64,000 bases of DNA. It comes from Leptospira tipperaryensis. GTDB taxonomy: Bacteria > Spirochaetota > Leptospiria > Leptospirales > Leptospiraceae. The position numbers and the translations under genes were made by a program. Where the stretch lies: assembly GCF_001729245.1 (NCBI RefSeq), contig NZ_CP015217.1, positions 2,048,001 to 2,112,000 of the forward strand, given 5' to 3'. The notes under the pieces were generated by a model. The model was not told where the DNA came from, searched no databases, and was given only the letters and a program-made list of their open reading frames with translations. Of the stretch, positions 1-13,064 are shown in pieces; within the stretch, counting starts at the first letter, position 1; each line of letters begins with the position of its first letter.

Positions 1-1363
<1,363 letters not shown>

Positions 1364-1384
1364 ATATTTTTATTTTATAATTTT

Positions 1385-1921
1385 CTAATCTAGAATTTTT
1401 CCGCCGGAATCCAATGTGTCATTGAATCCAAATAACTTTGTGTCTTTCAGTCGATCCACATAAAGAACGCCCAAAAGATGATCGCATTCGTGTTGATAAA
1501 CTACGGCCTTGTAGCCGTCGATTGTCTCGTCGAATTTGTTTCCTTTTTCGTCCATCCATTGCATTCGAATCCGATTCGGTCTTTCAACATAACCGCGCAT
1601 TCCGGGAACGGAAAGACATCCTTCCCAAAACCCGGAACTCTCGCTCGTCAGGGGAGTGATGATCGGATTGAGAATGACTCGATCCGGCACATCCGGGGTT
1701 CCCGGATAACGCTCGTTATCCTCCGAACCCACCACCACGATCTGTTTCAAAATTCCGATCTGCGGAGCCGCGAGTCCCACACCTTCCGCGTGACGCATCG
1801 TATCGAACATATCCTTGAGCAATTTCTTAAATTCTTTTGTCTGGATCTCGTCTTCAGTGACGGGTTCGGATACTTGACGGAGAAGCGGGTCTCCCATTCT
1901 TAAAATTTTTCTTACTGACAT
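1385..1921 (-). CDS. def: Peptide deformylase
   Basis: Removes the formyl group from the initiator methionine of new proteins in the cytoplasm. All three family motifs are present: [10 protein letters not shown] (residues 47-56), EGCLSVPG with the metal-binding Cys (100-107) and HECDH (144-148), which supplies two His ligands and the catalytic Glu. The length of 178 residues is normal and closely resembles the Leptospira deformylases I remember. The ATG start sits one base past the stop of the upstream gene (1923-2630), so the two are probably translated from one message. The formyltransferase gene fmt, often adjacent to def, is about 51 kb away at 52975. Confidence 0.97.
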   Translation of the reverse strand: MSVRKILRMGDPLLRQVSEPVTEDEIQTKEFKKLLKDMFDTMRHAEGVGLAAPQIGILKQIVVVGSEDNERYPGTPDVPDRVILNPIITPLTSESSGFWEGCLSVPGMRGYVERPNRIRMQWMDEKGNKFDETIDGYKAVVYQHECDHLLGVLYVDRLKDTKLFGFNDTLDSGGKILD

Positions 1922-1922
1922 A

Positions 1923-2630
1923 TTAAAAACCAGGTTCTATCTTAAAGTTCGACTTTTTTTGGACAGAAGAAATCGGTATCTCGGCGAGAATTTTCACGAT
2001 CAATTCTTTAAATAGAACTTGGATCGAATTTCGATCTGCGGACTCGATTCTATAGACTCGAAAGGACTGTAATTCTTTTCCGGACGCTTTCATTTGTTCC
2101 GTGATCATCCCCGGAATTCCAGTGAACAAAACCGTGGGCAGAAGATTCGATTCTTCCATTCCTTTCCGAAAACTTCTCTCTAACGTTTCAAACAAGAGAT
2201 GTAAATCCTCCGAGAGAAGAAACCAAGGATTCCAAGGAAATCGTTCCAGGATCCATTCTACATTTTTTGGAAACCAGGGGAAGGGATCTCGGACTTTTGG
2301 AAACGGAGGGTTGACGATACAAGCCGCTTCGATTCGATCCGGAAATTTCTTGATCAATTCGAAAACGATCCCCGAAAAATATCCTTCTCCCAAAAGTTTA
2401 ACTTTTCCCTTGGTCTTTCGGATTTCCTCGGAAATCGATTCGATCCATTCTTCGTATCTTGGAAAGTCCGTTTGGAAAGATTGAATCGGAACCTCGAAGA
2501 CTCGAAGCGAAAAAGCGGAGGCAAAGGATTCCGTCTGAATTCTTCTTCCGGGAAAGTCAAAATCCGGAAGAAGGAATAGGGGCGCTTGTGTCGAAGAGCC
2601 CAGCCGTTGAATGGAGATTCGATTTGACAT
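1923..2630 (-). CDS. Alpha/beta-hydrolase-like protein, probably non-catalytic
   Basis: 235 residues, no confident family name. The region [18 protein letters not shown] followed by [13 protein letters not shown] looks like the nucleophile elbow and next strand of an alpha/beta hydrolase (family pattern LxGxSxGG...ALxLxxxxPxRV...LVLxNPP). At the elbow the Ser position is Gly and there is one extra residue, so the usual Ser nucleophile is missing. The C-terminal part ([11 protein letters not shown]) resembles the late core strand. It is directly upstream of def and likely forms an operon with it. It could be a structural or regulatory relic of a hydrolase; a divergent active enzyme using another residue is not excluded. 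Confidence 0.6.
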   Translation of the reverse strand: MSNRISIQRLGSSTQAPLFLLPDFDFPGRRIQTESFASAFSLRVFEVPIQSFQTDFPRYEEWIESISEEIRKTKGKVKLLGEGYFSGIVFELIKKFPDRIEAACIVNPPFPKVRDPFPWFPKNVEWILERFPWNPWFLLSEDLHLLFETLERSFRKGMEESNLLPTVLFTGIPGMITEQMKASGKELQSFRVYRIESADRNSIQVLFKELIVKILAEIPISSVQKKSNFKIEPGF

Positions 2631-2883
2631 AGGTTTGAGGTTTTGACTGGGTTTTAAGATCGCTTTAGCGAGCTTTCTCTTTCCAGTGGAAAATAGCCAT
2701 AAAAAAAGGACGGATCAAGAGCGGATTACAAATGAAACGATTCGAACTTAGGAGCTTCCCGTTCTTGTTTTCAAAGGCGAAAGGTTTCCACTTTCTTCCA
2801 GGTAAAATCTGGTTGGCAAGAAGTTGTAAAAGAGTTTGACAGAGGTTAGAAAGTTTAAAAACTCAAGTGGCGGAAGTCGTAAC

Positions 2884-2956
<73 letters not shown>

Positions 2957-3016
2957 ATTTTGGAATCAGGTTTTTACCAAATTCCATGAAGTCAATACAA
3001 ATACAGGAGTGTAAGG

Positions 3017-3325
<309 letters not shown>

Positions 3326-3334
3326 ACCTCTGCT

Positions 3335-6151
3335 TTGATCTCGAGTAAAAAACAAGATTCTCTCCTCAGACAAACCTCTGATGGAAAACTTTACCTGGAA
3401 GACAATCCAGGTTTAACAATTGTTTTTGAATCTCTCCTCACGGAAATCATCCAACTCACTTCCGCAAAATTCGGTATATTCAGTTTTCGTTTAGAAGATG
3501 GAACACCCCGTTCGATCTTAGGAAATCCTCCTCCAAATGCGATCGAAGAAGCCAGACTCGTTTCTGATTTTTGTTTCAAAACCGGACAAGACATCAACCT
3601 CAAAAAAGGAAGAAGCCCGAGCAAGCTGATCCCTCCGCTCCAATACAATGCGGTTTGTTGCGTCCTTCACGTTGGAGAATTGGGTGTTTCTTCTTCTGAA
3701 AATCAGAAAAAAATATTCGGAACCATCTTCATCGGAAGACCCGAAAGCGAAGGAGGAGAATTCAGAGAATCGGACTTTGAACACCTGCGGGCCACGACTC
3801 GAATCATCTCCGATCTTTTGGAAGAATCCTTTGTTTCCGGAGAATCTTCTCTTGTAGTTTTGTCTCTGATGACGACATCCCGGGTCGCATTGGAATCGGT
3901 GCAGATTCGCAAGCAAACCGATCGTTTTGATTTTTTATTAACGGAGATCATTCGAGTTTCCGGTCTTATCAATAAGTCCTTGGATCTTTCCCAACTTCTG
4001 GAAGCGATTATGCTTTCTTCGAAGTCAGTCTTTCGCACGGAAGCCTGTAGCGTTTTGCTCCTGGACGATTCCAGAGAATATCTCTATTTTCATACGGTCT
4101 TGGGAGAAAAGAAAGACGAGGTGACGAAGGTAAGAGTCCCCGTTGGAAAGGGCGTCGCTGGAATGGTCGTACAGGACAAAAAGCCGATGATCATCAACGA
4201 CGCGATGAACGACCCTCGAGTCTATCGCGAAGTGGATAAGGTCTCTCACTTCGTAACCAGAAACATCATGGCAGCTCCGTTGCTCGTGGAAGGACAGGTC
4301 ATCGGTGTGATCGAGGCGATCAACACGATCGATCGTTCTTTTTTTACGGAAGGGGATCTCGAGTTGTTCTTGAGTTTTTCAGGAACTTCCGCGCTCGCAA
4401 TTCAGAAGACCGGACTTCTTCAAAATTTAGAAGCCGCCAACAAGGATCTTCGTAAAAAAGTTTCGGAATTGGAAAGTCTCTTTGAACTTTCTCAAGTGGT
4501 TTCTTCCGCTAAAAATCAAGCGGATCTTATGAAACAATCCATCCCCGTGATTCACGGAGAAATGGACGCGCGTAAAACGGGAATCTTTCTTATCAACCGA
4601 AAGTTGGGAATCCTGACTTCGATTTCCTACACTTCCGAAAAAACCGTGGAGATTTTTCGAACCACGAACTACCAAGGAAGTTTTATCCATCGTTCGATCG
4701 AAGAGGAAAAAACGATCGTCAAAGAAGATATTCAAAATTCTGCATTCGATCACGAACTCGATCAGGAATATCTCAAAGGTTCTTATATCGTTCTTCCTCT
4801 CACTCACCAAGGAAGAAGCGCTTTTGGTGCGATTACGGTTTCGGATCGTGTGGACAAACTTTCTTATAATCATTCTCATCTCAGACTTTTACAAACCTTT
4901 GCGTCTTTGATCGCGAGGGGACACGAAACTCTCAAGCTGCAAAACGAAATGATTTCGAGGAAGGCGATGCAGCGTTCCTTGGAGCGGGAAATCGAGATCA
5001 CGCGAGAGATTCAAAAAAACATTCTTCCGGAACCGAAAAGTTTTAATTCCAACTTTGATCTCGGAGTAAAGTCAGTTCCCGCAAAGGAAGTTTCCGGAGA
5101 TTTTTACGATTACTATCAATACCAAGACGGACAGTATTCTTTTTTAGTTTCGGATGTTTCCGGAAAAAGTCTTCCCGCCGCGATCTTTATGGCGATGAGT
5201 TCTTCTATCATTCGAACCTTGGCTCGAAATCACGATCTCAATCCGGAAGAGATCTTAAAACAAGGAAACGCGCTCATCTACGAAGATTCTCACAATGGAA
5301 TGTTTGTGACTACCTTCTTTATTCATTACAATCCCGCAATATTTACTTTGGATTATGCTTCCGCAGGTCACAACGATCAGATTCTCATCCGCAAAGATGG
5401 AACCTGGGAATTGATCAAAGGCTCCGGTCCTCCGCTCGGGGTCATCACTTCCGCGAGTTACAAGGGAGGAAGTCTGATTGTAGAACCGGGTGATATGGTG
5501 ATTCTGTATACGGACGGTGCGATTGAAGAGAAAAATGCAAAGGATGAAGAATTCGGTTTAGAAAGAATGATCCAAGAGATCATCGCGAGAAGAGATCTTC
5601 CTTCTTCACAGATCATCGACGAACTTTTCGGTTTGGTCCGAGCATTCTCGGGAACGCCTGAACTCTACGACGACTTCACTGTGATGATCTTAAAGTTTAA
5701 CGACGACTATCAATTCTCAAGAGAATTTGAAGCGAGCACTTCTGCGATTCCTTTGTTTCGAGAATTTGTATATGAGACGATCAAGGTTCGAGATCTCGAC
5801 GAAGCTCTGAGAGACGATATTCTTCTCGCTTGCGACGAAGCCGGCACTAACATCGTAATGCACGGTTATGAAAACACAACTCTGAAAAATCCAAAGTTTG
5901 AATGTAAAATACGCTTTACAGGGGACTGGATCACCATTGTATTAATTGATTCCGGGAAAGTCTTTCAGAGAAAAGAAGTTCAAGAACCTTCGATCGAGGA
6001 CAATCTGAGCGGTAAAAGAAAAGGTGGATTCGGAGTCTATCTGATCGAAAAGCTCATGGATTCCGTCGATTATTCGAGCGAAGGCGGAAAGAACGTTTTA
6101 GTTCTCAAGAAGAATTTTCAACACAAGGCCTCGAATGGAAATCACATCTGA
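3335..6151 (+). CDS. GAF / SpoIIE-type phosphatase / HATPase signalling protein
   Basis: 938-residue soluble regulator of the partner-switching kind. Order: an N-terminal GAF-like region (about 27-165), a clear GAF domain (about 200-360, with [17 protein letters not shown] and [20 protein letters not shown]), a second GAF (about 375-530), a linker helix, a PP2C/SpoIIE phosphatase (about 545-765, [44 protein letters not shown]) and a C-terminal RsbW-like HATPase (about 780-930) with intact N box ([12 protein letters not shown]), G1 (DSG) and G2 ([11 protein letters not shown]). One chain thus carries both an anti-sigma-kinase-like and an opposing phosphatase domain. Its 3' end overlaps the STAS protein gene by 17 bases, the likely substrate. 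The start is TTG; no ATG lies further upstream in frame near the preceding stop. Confidence 0.9.
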   Translation: MISSKKQDSLLRQTSDGKLYLEDNPGLTIVFESLLTEIIQLTSAKFGIFSFRLEDGTPRSILGNPPPNAIEEARLVSDFCFKTGQDINLKKGRSPSKLIPPLQYNAVCCVLHVGELGVSSSENQKKIFGTIFIGRPESEGGEFRESDFEHLRATTRIISDLLEESFVSGESSLVVLSLMTTSRVALESVQIRKQTDRFDFLLTEIIRVSGLINKSLDLSQLLEAIMLSSKSVFRTEACSVLLLDDSREYLYFHTVLGEKKDEVTKVRVPVGKGVAGMVVQDKKPMIINDAMNDPRVYREVDKVSHFVTRNIMAAPLLVEGQVIGVIEAINTIDRSFFTEGDLELFLSFSGTSALAIQKTGLLQNLEAANKDLRKKVSELESLFELSQVVSSAKNQADLMKQSIPVIHGEMDARKTGIFLINRKLGILTSISYTSEKTVEIFRTTNYQGSFIHRSIEEEKTIVKEDIQNSAFDHELDQEYLKGSYIVLPLTHQGRSAFGAITVSDRVDKLSYNHSHLRLLQTFASLIARGHETLKLQNEMISRKAMQRSLEREIEITREIQKNILPEPKSFNSNFDLGVKSVPAKEVSGDFYDYYQYQDGQYSFLVSDVSGKSLPAAIFMAMSSSIIRTLARNHDLNPEEILKQGNALIYEDSHNGMFVTTFFIHYNPAIFTLDYASAGHNDQILIRKDGTWELIKGSGPPLGVITSASYKGGSLIVEPGDMVILYTDGAIEEKNAKDEEFGLERMIQEIIARRDLPSSQIIDELFGLVRAFSGTPELYDDFTVMILKFNDDYQFSREFEASTSAIPLFREFVYETIKVRDLDEALRDDILLACDEAGTNIVMHGYENTTLKNPKFECKIRFTGDWITIVLIDSGKVFQRKEVQEPSIEDNLSGKRKGGFGVYLIEKLMDSVDYSSEGGKNVLVLKKNFQHKASNGNHI

Positions 6152-6464
6152 AATAAAAAATCATTCTAAAATTATCCACTTGATCGGAAACTTAGACGTT
6201 CATAACACTCACAGAATTGAATCGGTGTTCATGGATCAGATCAAGACAGGCAATTCTCCCGTTCTCATATTAGATCTTTCTTCCGTCGAATTCATTTCTT
6301 CCGCAGGCCTCCGTATCATCGTAGCGGCTCTCAGAGAATGTAAGGAAAGAGACGTGGAACTCAGACTCGCGGGAATCAAACCCGCCGTAAAAAAGGTTTT
6401 TGATATCATCGATATGAATTCGATGTTCAGCATTTTCGAAACTCTCGAGTCCGCTATAAAATAG
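6135..6464 (+). CDS. STAS-domain anti-sigma-factor antagonist
   Basis: 109 residues forming a single STAS domain of the SpoIIAA/RsbV type. The strand-turn-helix [20 protein letters not shown] (residues 43-62) contains the Ser-Ser-Ala-Gly site where a HATPase kinase phosphorylates Ser in the family. The gene overlaps the end of the SpoIIE/HATPase gene by 17 bases, which suggests translational coupling and a direct kinase/phosphatase-substrate relation. No sigma or anti-sigma gene is next to it, so the final target of the switch is not visible here. Confidence 0.92.
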   Translation: MEITSEIKNHSKIIHLIGNLDVHNTHRIESVFMDQIKTGNSPVLILDLSSVEFISSAGLRIIVAALRECKERDVELRLAGIKPAVKKVFDIIDMNSMFSIFETLESAIK

Positions 6465-6555
6465 CTACGATCCTCGCCTCGATTTCGAATTTAACTTTCC
6501 CGAGAATCCTTTTCTTAAAAACTGGATATATTTCATTCCATTTAAAGGTTCCCGT

Positions 6556-8210
<1,655 letters not shown>

Positions 8211-8213
8211 GAC

Positions 8214-10958
8214 ATGATCGACTTTCAAAACAATCGCATTCAATTTCATCAGTCCAATTCGCCTTGGATCCGTTCTTTTTCTCTGGAATCGATCAAGTGT
8301 TTGATCGTTTGTAGAGGACCGGTTCGAAAAGAAGCCATGGAAATCTTTGATCTAATCGGAATCAGAGAATATGGAATTCTTCTTTCCGAAAAAGATTCCG
8401 TCGTGTATCCGATGGCGCTCGCTCCCGAACTCAGAGGATTTCGTTTTCCTCATAACATTCATCGTGTTCCCGATTATATGGGATCGGGAAACGCTGAAAA
8501 ATTAGAAAGGATTCAGCAGATCATCTCTATCGCAAAGGATAACAAATACACTCATATCTTTGCCGGTTACGGATTTATGGCGGAAGACTCCGAGTTTATT
8601 TCCGCGATTGAAAAAAGCGGAATCGTTTTTATGGGTCCCGCTTCTTACGTGGCCGACCAAGCAGGTTCCAAGGACGCGGCGAAGAAGATCGCGAGAAAGC
8701 TGGAAGTTTCCGTAACTCCCGGTGTGGATAATATTTCCTCGCTTGCGCTTCTCGCCAAAGCTCCCGATGGGAAAGCTTTGGAAAAGCTCGCGAAAGATAA
8801 GGGAATCGATTTTACTTTTGATTCTTCCGTTTCTCTCGAAACAAACGCCGAAAATTTATTGGATCTCGGATACGCTAAAATCGTAGAACTCGTGAGTATC
8901 GCCGACCTTCAAGTCGAAGCCGAAAAAGAATGTAAGAAGATCTGGGAAAAATTTTCCAAAAATCGGATTCGTTTTAAATATATCGGCGGAGGCGGGGGAA
9001 AAGGTCAAAGGGTCGTTTCCAAAATCGAAGAAGTAAAAGCCGCGGTTCAAGAAATTCTATCCGAATCAAAAGTTACGGCTCCCGGAACTAATAAAAACTT
9101 TCTTATAGAATTAAACATCGAAAACACAAGACACAACGAAATTCAATTGATCGGTAACGGAGAATGGTGTCTCGCTCTCGGTGGAAGAGATTGTTCCGTG
9201 CAGATGCACGAACAAAAACTTCTCGAGATATCTCTCACTCAAGAATTGCTTGAAAAAGAAATCGCGGTGTCGGCTTCCACGAATCCGAAAAAAGCTGAAG
9301 TTTTAAAAGGTGATTTGAAAGTTCTTCGCGACATGGAAGAACAATCCGAACGTTTCGGCGCGGCCGTAAAACTCAACAGCGTTTCGACATTCGAGTCCAT
9401 CGTGGATGGAACCAATCACTTCTTTATGGAAGTAAACACTCGAATCCAAGTGGAACACAGAGTAACCGAGATGGTCTATTCCCTGAAGTTCAAAAATCCG
9501 GAAAATGCAAACGATTTTTTTATCGTAGATAGTTTGATCGAGGCGATGGCTCTTCTTTCCTTACACGGAAAAAGACTTCAGAAACCGGAAAGAATTTTGA
9601 GATATCCTTCCGGAGCCGAGGTTCGTATCAACGCGACCAACAAAGCGATCCAACCACACGCAGGCGGCGTGATCATGGGTTGGTCCAAACCGCTTCCCGA
9701 AGAAATTCGCGACGATCAAGGGATCAGCATCCGAAACCCGGATATGGGTCTATTCGTACATTATAAAGTAGCCGGAGCTTACGATTCCAATATCGCCCTC
9801 TTGATCACTCATGGTGAAACTAGAGAAGACAACCTAAAACGTCTGAGCAATATTCTGAGAAGAACCGAACTTCGAGGACACGATCTTCAGACAAACCTTC
9901 TGGTTCATTACGGTTTGATCAATTGGATTCTTGGAAAGGACGCGATGTTCAAACCTTCTACCGCGTTTATGATTTCGTATCTCGCGGGAGTTGGATCCTT
10001 GGAAAGATTGATGAAGGACGTGGATTTGGAAATCGCCTGGAAAAAAACGATCTCCGAAGCCCCTGCCGAAGCAAAAAAAGTTCTGAGTCGTAAACTCACC
10101 CTAATCACAAGACCGATTGAAGCGATCGCAAAGGACGCTCATTTGGTCGCGGGTTTTATCGGATTTCATCTCAACCATTCTTGGAAGATCGCAGGATCTA
10201 AGATTGAGTGGCTGAGAAACCCGATTTTTATTTTAGCGGATCTCTATCACTATCTGAACATGGAAGCGGACGTAACTCAACCTCCTTCCGAACAGATCTG
10301 GGATCACGATAATGAAATCCTTCAAAAAGCGATTTCATTCTATCAGGAATTGTCAAAGAAAACAGGGATTGCGGCCGACTCCATCGAACTCGTTTCGAGC
10401 CTAAACGCAGGAAAAGCTTTGAAAGGTGTGGATGCTTCGATCCTACCGCAAGTGATTCAATCGCACAATGGATTTCAAATCGGACTCGAGTTGATCAAAC
10501 TTCTTCCGTCCGCAGGTTTGAACTCCGGTTTTTACAACCTGGGTGTAGATGAAAAACTGGAAGCCATTCTTCCGGAAGAATTTAAAAAATCCGATACGAG
10601 AGACGCTTTTATTAAATTCTTAGCTCCTCCTCCGAAAGCAAGTTCGGATGAAATCGTAGCTCCTATGGGTGGAATGTTTTATTCGAAAGAAGCTCCTGAT
10701 CTTCCTCCGATGGTTCAAGTCGGAGATCATTTCAAAGCTGGACAACCTCTCTTTATCGTCGAAGTGATGAAGATGTTTAATAAGATTTCGGCTCCGTTTA
10801 GCGGAACCGTGAAAGAGATTTTGTTAAACGACAGCGACGGAAAGATCATCTCGAAAGGTCAAACGATCTTCAAGATCGTTCCGGACGAAGTGATTCATAT
10901 CGAAACGGATCAAGAGATCGCAGACAGAAAGAAAAAAATTACTTTAAGTCTGATCTAA
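8214..10958 (+). CDS. Biotin carboxylase with C-terminal biotin carrier domain
   Basis: 914-residue partner of the carboxyltransferase at 6556. The N-terminal two thirds is an ATP-grasp biotin carboxylase: ATP loop GGGGGKG (258-264), the RDCSVQ segment (325-330) and EVNTRIQVEHRVTE (406-419). The C-terminus is a biotinyl domain with EVMKM, Lys853 being the biotin attachment site. Two oddities are visible: about 88 residues separate the PGVD turn (169-172) from the ATP loop, against about 40 in E. coli AccC as I recall it, and the QRRHQK motif reads QMHEQK. It is therefore a divergent member. A hairpin lies just past the stop, before the convergent cheB gene. Confidence 0.9.
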   Translation: MIDFQNNRIQFHQSNSPWIRSFSLESIKCLIVCRGPVRKEAMEIFDLIGIREYGILLSEKDSVVYPMALAPELRGFRFPHNIHRVPDYMGSGNAEKLERIQQIISIAKDNKYTHIFAGYGFMAEDSEFISAIEKSGIVFMGPASYVADQAGSKDAAKKIARKLEVSVTPGVDNISSLALLAKAPDGKALEKLAKDKGIDFTFDSSVSLETNAENLLDLGYAKIVELVSIADLQVEAEKECKKIWEKFSKNRIRFKYIGGGGGKGQRVVSKIEEVKAAVQEILSESKVTAPGTNKNFLIELNIENTRHNEIQLIGNGEWCLALGGRDCSVQMHEQKLLEISLTQELLEKEIAVSASTNPKKAEVLKGDLKVLRDMEEQSERFGAAVKLNSVSTFESIVDGTNHFFMEVNTRIQVEHRVTEMVYSLKFKNPENANDFFIVDSLIEAMALLSLHGKRLQKPERILRYPSGAEVRINATNKAIQPHAGGVIMGWSKPLPEEIRDDQGISIRNPDMGLFVHYKVAGAYDSNIALLITHGETREDNLKRLSNILRRTELRGHDLQTNLLVHYGLINWILGKDAMFKPSTAFMISYLAGVGSLERLMKDVDLEIAWKKTISEAPAEAKKVLSRKLTLITRPIEAIAKDAHLVAGFIGFHLNHSWKIAGSKIEWLRNPIFILADLYHYLNMEADVTQPPSEQIWDHDNEILQKAISFYQELSKKTGIAADSIELVSSLNAGKALKGVDASILPQVIQSHNGFQIGLELIKLLPSAGLNSGFYNLGVDEKLEAILPEEFKKSDTRDAFIKFLAPPPKASSDEIVAPMGGMFYSKEAPDLPPMVQVGDHFKAGQPLFIVEVMKMFNKISAPFSGTVKEILLNDSDGKIISKGQTIFKIVPDEVIHIETDQEIADRKKKITLSLI

Positions 10959-10970
10959 CCTTCCATTAAG

Positions 10971-10991
10971 AACGCGGAAATCATCCGCGTT
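10971..10991. terminator. Hairpin between convergent genes (acyl-CoA carboxylase / cheB)
   Basis: AACGCGG pairs perfectly with CCGCGTT across a 7-base loop. It lies between the stop codons of two converging genes and could end transcription from both sides. There is no long T run after either arm, so efficiency as an intrinsic terminator is uncertain. Confidence 0.55.
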
Positions 10992-10997
10992 GTATAT

Positions 10998-12038
10998 TCA
11001 AAAACGCTGAACTTCTCCCACGATCTTTGAAAGTGGGAGAATCGTGTCCGCGGCGCCTCTAAGAATCGCTTCTTTTGGCATTCCAAAAACTACACAAGTC
11101 GCTTCGTCCTGAGCGATTGTAGAAGCCCCGTGTTGTTTCATCTTAAAAAGTCCGTTCGCACCGTCGCTTCCCATTCCCGTTAGAATGATTCCCTTTGCGT
11201 TTCTACCTGCGACCTGTGCCACCGAATTAAAAAGAATATCGACGGATGGTCTGTGCCGATTAAACAAGGGCCCGTCTACGATTCGTATACGAAATTGGGC
11301 GCCGCTCAAATAGATTTCCATGTGCCGATTCCCCGGAGCAATGTAAGCCGAACCTTCCTTTACCGGATCTCCGTCTTTTGCTTCCTTCACTTGAATCTCA
11401 CAGATAGAATCCAATCGATTGGCAAATGCTTCCGTAAATTTTTCGGGCATGTGTTGAACGATTACGATTCCCGGACAGTGAACGTTTAGTTTTGTAAGAA
11501 TAAATTCGAGAGCTTGTGTTCCGCCGGTCGAAGTTCCAATGGCGATCAATTTATCCGTTGTGCTGATCTTTGAAAAATCGGCTTTGATAGGTTTGGAATC
11601 GGAAAGTGCGGAAAGAGAATCCTTCCCGGAATGAAACTTCATTCTCGCCCTTGCCGCGGCTTTGATCGAATCTGTGAAGAGGATTTCAGATTCTTCTAAG
11701 AAGTTTTTTACTCCCAATTTCGGCTTTTCTATAATATCGATCGCTCCGAGTTTCATCGCGAGCATCGCCGTCTCCGATTCCTTTTCAGCTAACGAGGAAC
11801 AGATGATCACCGGAGTTGGTCTTTCGGACATGATCTTTTTTAAAAAAGAAATCCCGTCCATCCGAGGCATTTCCACGTCTAGGATAAAAACATCGGGCCA
11901 CATCGTGGATAATTTTTCCGCAGCGAATATGGGGTCGGAAGCAAATCCGATGATTTCTATCTCCGGATCTTTTGTAAGAATTTGAGTCAGAACCTGCCGA
12001 ACAACGGCCGAATCGTCTATGATAAAAACTTGAATCAT
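10998..12038 (-). CDS. cheB: Chemotaxis protein-glutamate methylesterase CheB
   Basis: Demethylates or deamidates chemoreceptor glutamates when phosphorylated by CheA. The receiver domain carries Asp8/Asp9 and phospho-acceptor Asp54 in FILDVEMPRMDG. The C-terminal esterase has the Ser-His-Asp triad: Ser170 in IGTSTGG, His196 in VQHMPEKF, and the Asp in GMGSDGANG. I chose the ATG at 12038, giving 346 residues, because it forms an ATGA overlap with the cheD stop and starts directly at the receiver; the frame extends 13 codons further but into cheD. It is the last gene of the chemotaxis operon. Confidence 0.96.
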   Translation of the reverse strand: MIQVFIIDDSAVVRQVLTQILTKDPEIEIIGFASDPIFAAEKLSTMWPDVFILDVEMPRMDGISFLKKIMSERPTPVIICSSLAEKESETAMLAMKLGAIDIIEKPKLGVKNFLEESEILFTDSIKAAARARMKFHSGKDSLSALSDSKPIKADFSKISTTDKLIAIGTSTGGTQALEFILTKLNVHCPGIVIVQHMPEKFTEAFANRLDSICEIQVKEAKDGDPVKEGSAYIAPGNRHMEIYLSGAQFRIRIVDGPLFNRHRPSVDILFNSVAQVAGRNAKGIILTGMGSDGANGLFKMKQHGASTIAQDEATCVVFGMPKEAILRGAADTILPLSKIVGEVQRF

Positions 12039-12534
12039 GAATCTTTCGGCCTTTCGATATAAATTTCTCCATCCCACAAAGAAAAGAAAACTCTTCGATG
12101 AGAAAATCCTCCCAAATCTTCCGATGCGATAGGGAGATGATTTCTGGAAAGAATCTCTTTTACGGAATGAATGTTTTTCATCCCGATATCGCGGACCGAT
12201 TTGATTTCTAAAAGTTTTTCTTCTTCCGTAGAAAACATAGACGCTCCTCCGAAAAGTTTGATTTGATATTGACCGTATCTCCCACCGGTCTTTTGAATCT
12301 TATCAAAAAATAATTGAATGGCGTCGTCCGCATACTTTGCATTCAACTCAAGAGCGGATTCTCCCGGCGGACGATTGGGAAGCATCACGTGCGCCATTCC
12401 TCCCGAAAGCTGAACCGGATTCCAAAAACAAATAGAAACACAGGATCCAAGTAAAGTCCTGATTCTTAAATTTTTTTGCCCCCAACAAAATCCCCCAGGT
12501 TGTAAAAATAAATCCCGAACGATATCCGGTTCCA

Positions 12535-12538
<4 letters not shown>
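12035..12538 (-). CDS. cheD: Chemoreceptor glutamine deamidase CheD
   Basis: Deamidates receptor glutamines and in other species also binds CheC/CheY. 167 residues with the catalytic Cys33 in LLGSCVSICFWNP and His50 in GGMAHVMLP, both at the expected spacing. It overlaps cheW by 4 bases upstream and cheB by 4 bases downstream, so translation is coupled across the three genes. Confidence 0.95.
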
Positions 12539-13050
<512 letters not shown>

Positions 13051-13064
13051 ACTTTCACTCCGGT

